Positions 46,701 to 58,979 of a DNA stretch of 64,000 nt are shown in pieces. Location: contig CM042034.1 of NCBI GenBank assembly GCA_023525975.1, forward strand, positions 1,991,501-2,055,500. The letters run 5' to 3'. The stretch is from Smallanthus sonchifolius. Lineage: Eukaryota > Streptophyta > Magnoliopsida > Asterales > Asteraceae. The notes below the pieces were generated by a model that saw nothing but the letters and a program-made list of their open reading frames with translations, did not search any database and was not told the DNA's origin. Both the position numbers and the translations under genes were made by a program. Position 1 is the stretch's first letter. Every line of letters starts with the position of its first letter.

Positions 46701-49700
46701 TAAAAAAGATGAAGAAATAAAACAAATATGTAAAAGGACTGAAATACCCCTCATTTAATTGAGAAAAACGGACGGTGTTAGCTGACTGGATGAAAGTGGT
46801 AATATTTTAAAACCACGAGGATGAAAATGGCAATATTTTAAAACCACGAGGACCCAGATACAAAAAAACAAACTATTGGATGAAAGTGACAATTTTGACC
46901 AAACCACAGGGACGAAAATGACAGTTTACTCTAAAAAGAATAATCCGTGAAGAAAAGTGATATATTATTGAATAATTAAATCATTACATTAATTCATTTT
47001 TGTTTTTTTACAGATAAATCTAAATATAACATGTCAAAACAAATTTTAAAAAACTAAAATTGACCGTCTAATTATGAATATATATTTATACTATATAATA
47101 AATAAATGTTTTTAAGTGACACGTGTCGCCTTCATATTTATTTTCATCATTTTTTTCCCGTCTCTTTCTCTTATTTAATGCACTTCTATCTTTTAATAAT
47201 AATATATATTTAAAAAAATACTAATTATACTAATAAAAACATTTATTTTACATTACCTGTTATTATAAAAAACTTGGACAAAAAGAACTTTTGAGGTTAA
47301 TAAGTAATCCCAAACACCCCCTGAGTATGAAATTAGGGCTCTAGATGGTTTTGGGTTTGACAGTTGAGACAAACCGTGTAATTTGTCACATTCTGTAACT
47401 CCAAACTGCGATGCTTTTTTCAAATTGGACCATTTTCTAGCTCGTTTGTCATGCTAAGCTGGTCTAAAGTGTTGATTTTTGCCTCCTTGGATCAGCTCAG
47501 TATAAATCGTCATGAAATCCATTATTTTTGAAAGTTTTCCGCCACAAACAGGTTTTTAAACACGTCTAAATTGAACTTAAATTTACGCAGGTGATGCGCG
47601 ATGGAATGATCATTCAATCAGGAAAGTACGACGAACTAATCGAATCAGGGCTCGATTTCAAAGCATTAGTAGCTGCTCACGAGACCTCGATGCAACTAGT
47701 ACAAGCAGAATCAACCAAACCACAAACTCTAACAAAATCTAACAGCATTAATTCCACCGAACACAATATCGAGAGTCCACATGCTCTAGAACGATCCCCA
47801 TCGAGTTCGATTACAGGAACATCAAAACTGATCGAAAACGAAGAACGAGAAACAGGAAGAGTGAGCCTACACATCTACAAAGTGTACGCAACCGAGGCTT
47901 TAGGGTGGCCCGGTGCGGTTCTGGTTTTGTTGTTTTTGATTTCGTGGCAAGCAACACAAATGGCTAGCGATTACTGGTTGGCGTATGAAACTTCAGAAGA
48001 TCGAGCGGCATCTTTTGATCCTTCGGTGTTCATCGGAGTTTATGCGATTATTGCAGGGGTTGCGTTTGGTTTGGTTCTTGGAAGGACTATTTTCGCTACG
48101 TTCTTAGGGCTTGAGACTGCACAAAAGTTCTTTAAACAGATTCTTCATAGCATCCTTCATGCTCCAATGTCGTTTTTTGACACCACACCATCTGGAAGAA
48201 TTCTTAGTCGGGTAATGTTAATTTCCTTTAATAATTATGTTAATGCCCATGGCTTTATGGTTTATGGTTATAAATATCATACCAATCAAAATACCTCACA
48301 TTTATCAAGATTATACACCAACACTAACTAAGTTATGTCAGTTATGACAAGTGTCAATGTGTTATGACAAATTTTGCATCACTATGACAAGTGTCAATGT
48401 GTTACCGGTATTTACTCCAGCCAGTGCAAAAGCAGTAGACGTCTTTTTTGCGCCAATGTCTAATTGACGCAAAAGTATTGCGCTACAAATCAAGTACTTT
48501 AACCGACGGCATGATTTGACGGTGATGATACCATCCGCTAGTGGAAGTCTATGGGAAAACCGAGCATGGGTAAGGTAATCACAGACTGTAAGTTGTCTAC
48601 TCTATCGGAGTCCCATCGATTCCGACATATGAAAGACTTCAGAAAGGCTGTTTTTTAGGGGTTTTGTTTTATCCGTCAGTGAATGTCTACGCCTGGTCTT
48701 TAGTAGTGGTAGACTTATGCTCCAGTGTCTAATCGACGCAAAAGTAGCTAGGTTCTGCATAAAAATGGTCAACGTGTTTAGATTAGGTTTACTTTTATTA
48801 AAAGACTAGGTTGGAAACCCGTGTTTTACACGAGTTAAGTAATATTAAATAGTTAGTAATTAAGATTTAAAAATCATAAAGGAAATATCAAATTGTAATG
48901 AAATTTAGAAACTAATAAAGAAAATATTAAATAGTTAGTAAAAAAATATTAAATAGTAAAAACTGTAACCACATAGAGCAAAATAGTCATTTTCAAACTA
49001 TTTGTGCAAAAGGGTTAAAATAGTCAAACCACATGGAACAAAAACGAACTTTACTCTATACAAAAATTAAGCTGGGCACAAAGAGTTACTTGATGTACTG
49101 TTTTGATTCATTTTGTAACGTTTAAACTAAAAGTGTTTTTTAAAGTACTATTTTGATTCATTTCATTTTCACTTCACAAAAACACCACCCAAGTCAAATA
49201 AACCACACCTTAATGGACGATCTTATGTAATTTGTTTAACATCTTTCAGGCATCAAGTGATCAAACCAACATCGATATTCTCCTTCCGTTTGTGATGAAC
49301 ATGAGCATTGCTTTGTGCTTGTCGGTGATCAGCGTTATCATCATAACCTGTCAATACGCTTGGCCGACCGTCTTCCTACTTGTTCCACTTGGCTGGCTCA
49401 ATTTCTGGTATCGGGTATGTGAACATAACAGAAACACAATCACTTTGTTTAGAGTTTAGGGTTTAGGGTTTATATACACGACTTGAGAAATCTGTATCAG
49501 TGCTAAATTACTAATCCCACACAATGTTATCTAATAAACTTTTCAGGGGTATTACCTTGCAACATCTCGTGAAATAACCCGACTTGACTCGATTACAAAA
49601 GCACCAGTTATTCACCATTTCTCAGAGAGCATCTCTGGGGTTATGACGATCCGATGTTTTAGAAAACAAGACTATTTTATTCAAGAAAATGTTGATCGTG

Positions 49701-51771
49701 TGGACGGAAATCTACGGATGGATTTCCACAACAACGCATCGAACGGATGGTTAGGATTTCGTATGGAGTTTCTTGGAAGTTTGTTTCTCTGTGTTTCCAC
49801 TGTTTTCATGATCCTCTTACCTAGCAATGTCATTAAACCCGGTACAATCTCACTTGCCCAGTTTCAACCCATTTACTTTTAAAGAGGTTAATTCGGGTTG
49901 TTAAACTAACGTTCGCTTATATGGTCACACAGAGGCCGTTGGATTGTCACTTTCATACGGATTATCGCTCAACGGTCTTCTATTTTGGGCTTTATACACT
50001 ACATGCTTTGTTGAAAACCGAATGGTTTCGGTTGAGAGGATAAAACAGTTTACCAACATACCATCAGAAGCAGAATGGGTGAAGAAAGACAAACCTCCTC
50101 CTCCAAATTGGCCTACTCATGGCAGTTTGGAACTCAGAAACTTGCAGGTAACCGATAAATTCTATGATCAAGATTAAAGGTGACAATTTCAACCCCTTTT
50201 TTTTTTTGAATGTGTAATATTTTATCTCCAACGGGTCAAATCAAGAATACGACTTGAAAGAAACAGGTCAAATAGTCAAACAAGTTGAAAGACGCCTAAA
50301 ATGTCCAACCTTTTAAATCGCTTTATTTGAAAACTAGTTTATAATAATGTAGTTGTTATGTTGGTATACTGTCCAAACAGAACTCAAGCAGTTGATTGTT
50401 TGCTTGTGAGCAGGTTAGATATCGTCCAAACACGCCTCTTGTGCTTAAAGGGATTACCTTAAACATTCAAGGGGGCCAAAAGATCGGTGTTGTTGGTAGA
50501 ACAGGTGGCGGGAAATCAACTTTGATCCAAGTTCTGTTTCGCCTGGTTGAGCCCACTGGAGGAAGTATTATTATTGATGGTATTGACATCTCGACACTCG
50601 GGCTTCACGATCTTAGGTCTCGATTTGGCATCATTCCACAGGAACCGATCCTTTTTGAAGGAACCGTGAGGAGCAACATTGACCCGATTGGTGTTCATTC
50701 TGATGAGGAGATATGGAGGGTAAAATGAATTTGTTCTTTCTTATATTCCATTCGAGTACGAGGTGGCAATTTCACAAGTCAACTCGGGTTTTACTTCAAT
50801 ATTCTAAAAAAGAAACTAGATTAATATAGTTTCTGCAATCATATTTAACATACTAGTGATTTATAGAACTTATGAAAAGAAAAGAGAAAAAAGTATTCAA
50901 AGGTTGACCCAACTTGACCCGGTTCAACCCAAACAAAAAGTGGCCCGTTTTCAACTGAACCCATTTTGACCCGTTAGTCAACTCACCTCTAGTAGGACGG
51001 GCCCATCTTTTATCAATTTTCTTGGAATCACCTAACCTAAGAATCTGCTTTGTAGAGTCTCGCACGCTGCCAGCTCAATGATGTTGTAGCTGCAAAACCT
51101 GGAAAACTTGATTCCACAGGTAACTAAAATGGATCCGGTAACTGTTTCTCTTAAAAAAAAATGTTCACTTATGTGTAACGAGTACCTTTTTAGTTGTCGA
51201 TAATGGCGATAATTGGAGCGTGGGACAACGACAACTTCTTTGTCTGGGAAGGGTGTTGCTGAAACACAGCAGATTATTGTTCATGGATGAAGCAACTGCT
51301 TCGGTTGATTCACAAACAGATGCTGTAATTCAGAAAATTATAAGAGAAGATTTTGCTGAGTGTACTATCATTAGCATTGCTCACAGGATACCTACTGTCA
51401 TGGACTGTGATCGGGTTCTAGTCATTGATGCAGGTAATTTCTTATTTATTGGTAGGACGGGCATGATAGGTAACGTCAATTTGGGTTCGGGTCAAATGGG
51501 TAATTTTATGTGTAGACCAAAACATCCGGGACTCCGGGTCAAGTACTTTGATCACCGTGACAACTCTCATTTCTATATAAATGGGCTGTTAAGTTGACAC
51601 CAGCCATTGAGGTCAAGTTAGTTACTTTAAAGGTCAACTAATCACCAACTTATCCTATGTGTTGTAACAGGGTACGCAAAAGAATTTGACGAACCTTCAC
51701 GTTTGATTCAGAAGCCCTCGCTTTTTGGGGCACTGGTTCAGGAATACGCAAACCGATCATCTGGTTTATGA
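43759..51771 (+). CDS. ABCC4/14: ABC transporter C family member 4/14-type (MRP), ten exons
   Basis: A full-length MRP exporter for organic anions or conjugates; relatives AtABCC4/14 are membrane transporters linked to folate and other conjugates, but the substrate here is unknown. Exons: 43759-46080, 46157-46243, 47591-48211, 49250-49414, 49547-49841, 49933-50147, 50414-50719, 51056-51119, 51194-51433, 51671-51771; 4416 nt, 1471 aa, usual length. N-terminal [20 protein letters not shown] is typical of this subclade, followed by TMD0, TMD1, NBD1 (Walker [10 protein letters not shown] at 644-652, LSGGQ 734-738, LLDD ending at D759), TMD2, and NBD2 (GRTGGGKST 1263-1271, degenerate signature WSVGQ 1366-1370, [10 protein letters not shown] with E1391). 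The start has a good context (gccATGg). Introns 2 and 3 hold transposons. The stop is 148 bp from that of NLA. Confidence 0.92.
46330..46931. mobile_element. Foldback MULE with 249-bp inverted arms, in ABCC intron 2
   Basis: Arms 46330-46578 and 46683-46931 are equal in length and near-identical when inverted, separated by a 104-bp centre. Perfect 9-bp target duplication TAAAAAGAA (46321-46329 and 46932-46940). Ends read GAGTAAACTGTCATTTTCG. No coding capacity. The transcript of this intron would form a long hairpin. Confidence 0.93.
47088..47280 (+). mobile_element. Helitron 5' fragment in ABCC intron 2
   Basis: 'tatactatataataaataaatg' followed by 'cgtctctttctcttatttaatgc' matches the 5' half of the 3032-type Helitron; the 3' half with the hairpin and CTAG is absent. 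Confidence 0.65.
48340..48760. repeat. Short direct repeats in ABCC intron 3
   Basis: 'atgacaagtgtcaatgtgtta' occurs at about 48344 and 48382. A second motif, 'agtgtctaatcgacgcaaaagta' near 48722, echoes 'aatgtctaattgacgcaaaagta' near 48453. The stretch has no coding sequence and may be a decayed element. Confidence 0.5.
48806..48960 (-). mobile_element. Helitron 3' end in ABCC intron 3
   Basis: Reverse reading gives 'ctcgtgtaaaacacgggtttccaacCTAGT': hairpin plus CTAG followed by T. Similar to the terminus at 8705. The 5' end could not be located. Confidence 0.5.
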
Positions 51772-51919
51772 TCAGAATGAAATGATACTGGACTTAATGC
51801 ACACAACTGCACAAATTCTTAAAATTTTGTTCCACAATGACTAGGTATTACCAAAAACATACTACAAATTATTTAATCTTTTTACTTGATTGTAAAACCT
51901 TTATGTTGTACAAGTTTGT
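51772..51919. other. Shared 3' UTR space of ABCC and NLA
   Basis: Only 148 bp separate the two opposed stop codons. There is no canonical AATAAA on either strand within it, so at least one transcript probably ends inside the other gene. Confidence 0.6.
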
Positions 51920-54900
51920 CTAGATTCCCAAGAATGCACGAGACTGTGATTCCCAATGCTCCTTTGTTTGCCGAATCCTTTCTGCTCTTTCGGTTTTAAG
52001 CCTTTCCTCCCAATATTCGGGACATCTGCACAAGTTTATAAATTTTCAGTTCATATTATGTAGAGGTGGAAAATGGACGTGTTAGGTGAGGTAAATGATG
52101 GGTTTACGGTTCGGATCAAAATGATAAATTTCTAGTGCATGTCCAAATAAGTGAGGATGGTTGACCCACAAAACACTTGTATATATTTTGTTGAAGGATA
52201 TAAGTAAATAAAAGATTTATCATAAAAAAAACCCTATATACTTTTAAAAAACTTTGGTCAAGTCCCCTACTAAAACAATAACAAGATTATTAAAAAAAAC
52301 AACTTTCAACCCATTTGATCTTCTTCCTATTTAGCCCGTTTTTTAAAAGTTTTTATTTTACCCGTTTGAGATAAACTTGTAACATAAATCGACCCATTTT
52401 TAGGTAAATCAGTTGAATTGCTGCCTCTAAACCTACACTTGAGAACTAGCAAATGATAAACTTGCCTTCGACCTAGTAGAATGTTAAGCTCATCCAAATG
52501 AAGAGATCCCTGATAAACTCCTGCCTGTAAAACAATAAAAAGTACCAAATATATATGACTAAACAAATTTTAAGCTATATATGTGTGTGTGTGTATGTAT
52601 GTGTCTCTATATATTGTATGTAGAGAGAGAGAGAGAGATGAGGTATATACTTCTCTACAAAGAGGACATTTTGCTGTAGGCTGTGTTGCCTTTAGTCCAT
52701 CTACAATTGTCACTGATCCAGATTTGCAAGCACACATGAAGCAAAAGATGTGTCCGCAAGTCAAACATACAGGGTCAAATACAGTGTCCTGGATAAAACA
52801 AGTACAGAAAATGAATAAATAATGCATCTTTCCATACAAGAGTGCATGCATAAAGCCATATTTGAATAAAGAGGTGATTATTTCAACACTTTTACATAAA
52901 AATGTATCAAACTGGTGAAACTGAAAAGCTTAGCTTGAAACTAAACGGGTCAGTAATGTCAAATGGGTAAAATCTAAAACCATATCTAAAAATTAAACAG
53001 GTCAAAATGTCAAATGGGTCGAACATTGCCAAAAGTGTATTGAGACACTTAAGTCGCTCACTACCTCCTAAATCGCTTTATTAAAAAAAATCAAATTATT
53101 ATTTAAAAGTATAGTTTTTGTTGTCGAATTAATATACTAATAGTGTCTGCGGGTTAATCCAATCTGATCCAGCCTGTATCAAAAGAATATCCAGTTTGAC
53201 CTGTTACCCAACCCGCTCATTTTCTCACATCTAATTGAACACAATAAGGCCCAGCCATGCCAGATTTAGCTTTTAAGTTGTTGGCATCAAGTAGGGGTAA
53301 TTTGTTTCACAAAAATAATGGTGAAGTTTTCTTGAAAGGAAAGATCATTTAAATAGAAAAAAAGTATGAAGAACTGACCAAGCATATAGAGCAAGTCAAA
53401 TCGATCTCAAGCTTGACCGCATCAGAGAGCTCACAAGAAAGTGATGGTTTCCCGTCATTAAATATGAGAAAACAGCTCTCAAATAACTCAGAACCATTTC
53501 CAGTTATACCCTTTGTTTCCCTTAAGTTAATGTGTAAAGCAATAAGCTCACAAAGCCATGGAGACTGAAGGATGTCCATGTGCATGCTCTGGACCTGTGA
53601 CCTAAATGCTTGACCTTGGTTTGAGTCATGTATCTGCGATAAAAAGGTAAAAAAAATTCTTGTCTAAGATGAGAAAACGTAAAGGTGGTGGGTTGGTTAA
53701 CGGGTCAAAACAAGTTCAAGTTATAAACATATCATTTCTTGTACAGGGTTGGGAGAACCCACGTACACTTCTTGTCCATTTTTAAACAAATTGTAGACAA
53801 TTAAGACTAATGTGATAGCATAGCAACATTTTTAACTTTGTAATTTGTTTTGGTGATTATACTCAATAATGAGCTAGTTTGATAACCTATAAAAAAGATG
53901 ATGTGGCAAACCACTTCATCAAAATTGGCTAGTTTGGAATTTAGTGATAAACCACCTCATCACTAAAAATATTAAAAAAAATCAAGAAACTCACCTCACA
54001 TGTTTAAATTACCAAATTAGCCCATTTAAAAATATCAAGGGATCAAATTACAAGAGTAGCCCATTTAAAAGAAGTATAATTACCACACCGGGACATAACT
54101 GAGTATTATTACCAAAATGAACCAACAACCCAATAATTAATGTGTTAACCATGTTAACAAAAACAATATTATTACAAAAACAGTTTAAATCTTCAAATAA
54201 ACTTATTCAAAAAGGCGTATATGCCATAAATAAGACCACAGGCGACTTTTAAGTTGTTCAATTCATTTCGTGTATTTGAGATAACACGTAACATGAATCG
54301 ACCCGTTCATAAGCAAATTAGTTGAAAACTTGAAATCTGAAATAACCTCCTCAAAAAAACCTTAGAAGTTTTAAGGGACAAACAAACCTTATCATATTTT
54401 TTAAGAATTTTTCGCATAGCAATGGCGTTGATAATTGCATAACCAACAAGATCCTTGCCTTCTTGAATTACAGCACCATGGTTCCCCTGAAACTTGTTTT
54501 TACACCACACAAAATACTTCTTGAACCCTGTTGCTAGATGAACATCAAGCACCTTTTGTGCACGCTCATTAAAACATCCAACCACCATAAGCATCTCCTT
54601 CATAAGGGAAGGAAAGAAACTTCCATCGCAAACTACAAAAAGATTATAAGAACCAAATGAAAAATATGCAAAAAACCATATGAATTGCACCAACAGAGAC
54701 ACAGAATCATTAAATAAGTAAATAACATCAATCAAAAGAAAGCAATCACACTAATAACAAAAGAAAATGAAACTCATCATCCAAATCATTGTCTTTTTCT
54801 CCCCTGTTTCCTTAAATGGAAAAATCACCAAAATGTGTATTTTGACCAACTTTTTAGTCAAAATGTACATTGAATTTTAACCCACTCAAAATTAAACATT

Positions 54901-55622
54901 CCCTAAAGCAACCAATAAAAAACGCCACACAGGCTTAGCCGGCACAAAAAACCTTGAAAAGACAAAAAAAAAACCAATCAAAACCAATAATAAAAAGATT
55001 TCAGCTGGTGGTGGTTACACATAGTTTGGATTGTTTTGATTGATTGGTTATGTGCTTTATCCCTTTTCTTGTGCCAGCTAAATTCTAGCCTCCTTAAACA
55101 GCTTAGCTAATATGACGTTTTCTGATTGGTTTATTTCTAAGCGGGCTAAAAGTCAACGTAATTTTTTGCTTAAAAGTTAAGCAAAACATACATTTTAATG
55201 ATTTTCCCTTCCTTAAATGAGAATTTGATATGAAAGCAAGAATCCACAAAACAGATGTAAAATTGTTACATATATTGATTCCAGGTTTCTTTGTGACATT
55301 TCATCAAACACCTTACACACAAAATAAATAATTGATTATGAAAGCAAGAATCCACAAAACAGATGTAAAATTGTTAATCAACAAATAGAGATAAATTAAC
55401 AGAATTAAGCTGAATCAAAATACCAGGGCAAGGGTGGACACAACTCTCTGAAGTTTTATCAGAAGAATCACCGACAATCAATGGAGATTGTGACTGCAAT
55501 GAATGACTCACGTCCCTACGACACCGTTTCAAGATCTTCTTGAGATTTTTAAAACCCACACCTGGCAGCTTCTTCTGATCCTGTGATTGCATGTACTCTT
55601 CGTATTTCTTACAGAACTTCAT
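51920..55622 (-). CDS. NLA: SPX-RING E3 ubiquitin ligase NLA/BAH1 (six exons)
   Basis: NLA ubiquitinates PHT1 phosphate and NRT1.7 nitrate transporters at the plasma membrane and adapts plants to low nitrogen. Exons in transcription order: 55622-55424, 54632-54388, 53633-53379, 52788-52651, 52524-52466, 52025-51920; 1002 nt, 333 aa (Arabidopsis NLA is about 335). The SPX domain starts [12 protein letters not shown] and includes [18 protein letters not shown] (19-36), [13 protein letters not shown] and the basic helix [11 protein letters not shown]. The RING-HC is C229-x2-C232-x11-C244-x-H246-x2-C249-x2-C252-x21-C274-x2-C277. The C-terminus reads [20 protein letters not shown]. Intron 5 uses a GC donor (AG|GCAAGT); the next GT leads to an early stop. 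All other introns are GT-AG. NLA is known to be a miR827 target in Arabidopsis, but no clear site is seen here. Confidence 0.94.
54818..55208. mobile_element. MULE-like MITE in NLA intron 1, 391 bp
   Basis: Inverted ends GGAAAAATCACCAAAATGTG and GGGAAAATCATTAAAATGTA continue for about 45 bp, flanked by a perfect 10-bp duplication TTCCTTAAAT (54808-54817 and 55209-55218). The duplication size fits the Mutator type. A region near 54960-55080 is itself partly palindromic (CCAATCA/TGATTGG). Confidence 0.8.
55229..55376. repeat. 40-bp direct repeat in NLA intron 1
   Basis: 'tatgaaagcaagaatccaca' and the following 20 bases (to 'aaattgtta') occur twice, 108 bp apart (55229 and 55337), with no difference noticed. 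Confidence 0.8.
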
Positions 55623-56829
55623 CTTCTCCGTCGATTATACAATCAACAGAAACAATCATTCGATGTGTTGTTTGAACGTCGATCGATCTGGGTTATAATG
55701 TTACGTGATTATAGAGGTTGATTGCAAAAGTGAATACGATTTATTCCCTGTGTTTGATGCTGTGTTTATGTGAAAAAGAAGGGTATAGAATGGAACTGTC
55801 AATTTCTTAGCAATATAATATTCTTACAAGTTAAACCGTGTTTTATTTAAAATATACAACAAATTGCAATTTTGTCATTAATGTAATTTAATTTAACTAC
55901 TTTTATATACCTCAATTACAATTCAACATCTTTATTAATCCGCTAAATTTTTTAATATGATTAAGTTGGATACCATAATAAGTTGAACCAAGAAGGTGTA
56001 ATAAGATTATAGACTTTAATACGTTTTAGATATTATAATTATATAATTTGTTTGATATTTAATAATAATTTTAAATACAATACTATTTTCTTGAGATAAT
56101 AAATATGGATATTTAATTTAAGATCACTTATTTAAATAGAAAAATAATTTGATTTTTTATAATTACGCCGACGTCATCATGGGGTGGTGTTGGCGTCAGT
56201 TGTTGAACCGGAAACGGGGGTGTGCGGATAAAACCTGCTCTAGCGGGTGTGGGTGGCGAACCACCAGGCTAACCCCAAACGATGTTATATATCTCATTTA
56301 CTGCATTTATATATTAAATATAAAATCTTGAAAATAAAAATTAAAAGTGATCGTATCTATTTTCCAATTACACCTTAATCTACTATATTAATTATGTTAG
56401 ACTGTATTTAAACCAATCAGAGTAAAGTTTCATTTAACTGAAAAAAGTTATTAAATACTTACTTTACTAGAAGAGGATACGACTTTTCGTATAAAATATA
56501 AATTAAATCATTATTTTTATTTCTTTAATATTAGACATCAAATCAATTTACTTTTACTTATCATTTCTTTTATTTTTTTAATAACAGCAAAAATTTATTT
56601 ATTAATATTAAAACCTAAATAACCACCAAAGTAGGTGGCAGAATGGGAAATAAATAAAAAACTGATCTTTTAAAATCAATGTTTCTTAATATTAAAAACA
56701 TATTATTTCGACAAAACAAAATAAAAGAAACATGACATTAGCTACCATTATTATGAATTTAAATACATAATAATAATAATGACGTCTATATTTTAATTTG
56801 CAAAACCAAAAATACGTATATATATATAA
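55623..56829. other. NLA 5' UTR, promoter and intergenic sequence
   Basis: The first 180 bp next to the NLA start should be its 5' UTR and promoter. About 56165-56280 is a GC-richer island ('cgccgacgtcatcatggggtgg') without a supported frame, resembling MITE interiors. The rest is AT-rich. Confidence 0.4.
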
Positions 56830-57581
56830 TAGGGGTGAGCAAATAACCGAATTAACCGAACCGTAACCGAATTAACCGAACCGAACAATTAACTGATGGT
56901 TCGGTTATGCCAAAACCGATTAACCGAAAAGTATGGTTCGGTTTCGATTTTGGTGACTGGCATAACCGAATTAACCGAACCGATTATACATAAATATATT
57001 CAAAATATTTGATATGTTGTAGCATGTGAAAGTTGGTGCTAATAATTTGGAGTTTATTAAAACAATATGGAATAGGACTTTCGAAAGCTTTTACCAAAAA
57101 AATCTTTTTCAAACATTGTGCAATAATGGTTAGAGTGATCTCAAAGCTTAATACTTACTGTTAGTGTCAGTTTTAGTTTTATGGAATGCCTAAATTATGT
57201 AAATGATGTTCCTAAGTTCAATATAAAAATTTAAGGTAACATAAAGGTGTTTGTATAATGGTGATTTATATAAGTTATTGTTAGTTCGATTAGTAACAGA
57301 TTGTCGTGAAGCTACATACTCCTACTAAAACAAGAAACAAACGCATTGCTACAATTGAAAAAATAAAGAAAGATGGGCTTTTGTAGCCTATTGATCAGTT
57401 ATACTTTTTTTATGACAAAAACAAAAAATGGCTAAAACTTCAAACTTTTGGTTAACCGAACCGTCACTTGATAACCGATTTAACCGAAACCAAACGGTTA
57501 TGGATTTTCTATAACCGACACGTTCGGTTATGGTTCGGTTTTAGGCAATAATCGAACCGAACCTACACATGCTCACCCCTA
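56830..57581. mobile_element. hAT-type element (TAGGGGTGAGCA termini), 752 bp
   Basis: TAGGGGTGAGCA at the left and its inverse TGCTCACCCCTA at the right, with subterminal clusters of 'taaccgaac' and 'ggttcggtt' motifs. The flanks are AT-rich (ATATATAA and AATATAAC) and do not give a clean 8-bp duplication. Confidence 0.75.
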
Positions 57582-58099
57582 AATATAACATTAATAAATA
57601 ATAGAAAATAATAAATGAGTAAAAGTTAAAGAATATTTAGAGGGGTTCTTAAAGCCTGGATGCTTAGGTAGTAATTAATGATATTGTAAAGCAGGTTGTT
57701 ATAGATTAGGGTGCAAATAATAACATTCTGTAGGTATTTATACATGTCCTCAAATTTATATAATTTATTATCTACTTTGTCTAACTACAATATGATCTGA
57801 TATTCCCCCACAAAACACAATATGATCTATTCACTCACATGTCTTACATTTTTTATCGGTGAACCCACAATTTCCATTGATTTAGTCTTAAAATCATCAC
57901 ACTTATACTTCGCATGATTTGAACTCACAACCATTTGATTAAGAAGTACATCTTTACCATCATGATGTCCACTTAAGGACACGTATCATATATTTTACCC
58001 TTGTGTGCAACGCATGAAAGGATTTAACATGCAAAACAAAAGAACGTTCACATTAAATATCAAAACCATTATAAAGTATCAAACAACTTCAGTGTGTAA
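57582..58099. other. Intergenic, no gene seen
   Basis: AT-rich without a supported frame. 'catgatttgaactcacaacc' at about 57876 is a common plant repeat phrase. Confidence 0.4.
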
Positions 58100-58550
58100 T
58101 CTATACTACTTAATAAACAAGTAAAATTATGGGACACGTGTCACCTTCTGGTGTATTCTTAGCATTTTTTTTCCGACTCTCTCCTTAAATACTATATTAA
58201 AAGAATATATATTTTTAAATATTTAATATCAATCTAATTATGGATATTTTTTATTTAGTTATGGACTGTTATTATATCATTAAACATATAATTTTAATAT
58301 GGAATATCATTTATCAATTACATAAAAAAAATTAATACCAAGTTAAAAAAATGTTTAAAAATTAACTTAACATAATTTATAATTGTCACGTTAAAATAGG
58401 CATATTTTGACAAGTGTATATGTTAAGATGATTACATTATATTTTATTCAGCCCGTTTAAAACACGAATTTTTAAAAACGTAACTTTTTATTACTAGTTA
58501 TATAACATTATATTTATGTAACTAGTGTAATACACGAGATTCTAACCTGG
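58100..58550 (+). mobile_element. Non-autonomous Helitron, first of a head-to-tail pair
   Basis: Starts TCTATACTACTTAATAAAC after an A and carries the family's 'cacgtgtcaccttc' motif. Its 3' end has the hairpin region 'gtgtaatacacgag' then 'attctaacCTGG', a CTRR end, followed by T. Confidence 0.7.
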
Positions 58551-58979
58551 TATAATAAATAAAGGGTTTATCATGCAACGTGTCGCATTCATATTCATTC
58601 TCATTATTTTTTTTCGCCTATGTCTCTCTCTTAATAAATACACCTGTATATTTTAATAGTAATATATTTTAAAAAGATACTAATTATAATAATAAAACAT
58701 ATTTATATTAAATTATTACTTATTATAAGAAACTTTGTAATCTAATATGTAACTTTTATTTTCAATTTAATAGTAAATGAAAGTCAAATTACATTAAATA
58801 ATAATTAAAGTGTATTTATGAAACCAAGTTATATATTAACTTTTCCATATTTCAAAATTTGTTTTCTATTATTAATATATCTAATACATTTTTACACCTA
58901 TAAAATATATAAGTAAAGATTTAAAATTTTATGTGTTGATATTTTTCACCTCATGTGTATTACACGGGTTTTAAGCTAG
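58551..58979 (+). mobile_element. Non-autonomous Helitron, second of the pair
   Basis: Begins directly after the first copy with TATAATAAATAAAGGG, missing the first bases of the family 5' end, and finishes with hairpin 'catgtgtattacacggg' and CTAG before T. It is closer to the 3032 copy than to its neighbour. Confidence 0.7.

Noticed and set aside
52600..52640. (GT)n and (GA)n runs in NLA intron 4
   Set aside because: Ordinary microsatellites in an intron.
55623..55700. Possible miR827 target in the NLA 5' UTR
   Set aside because: A 'tgttgat' core resembles the Arabidopsis site, but the part pairing with the miRNA seed does not match; not convincing by eye.
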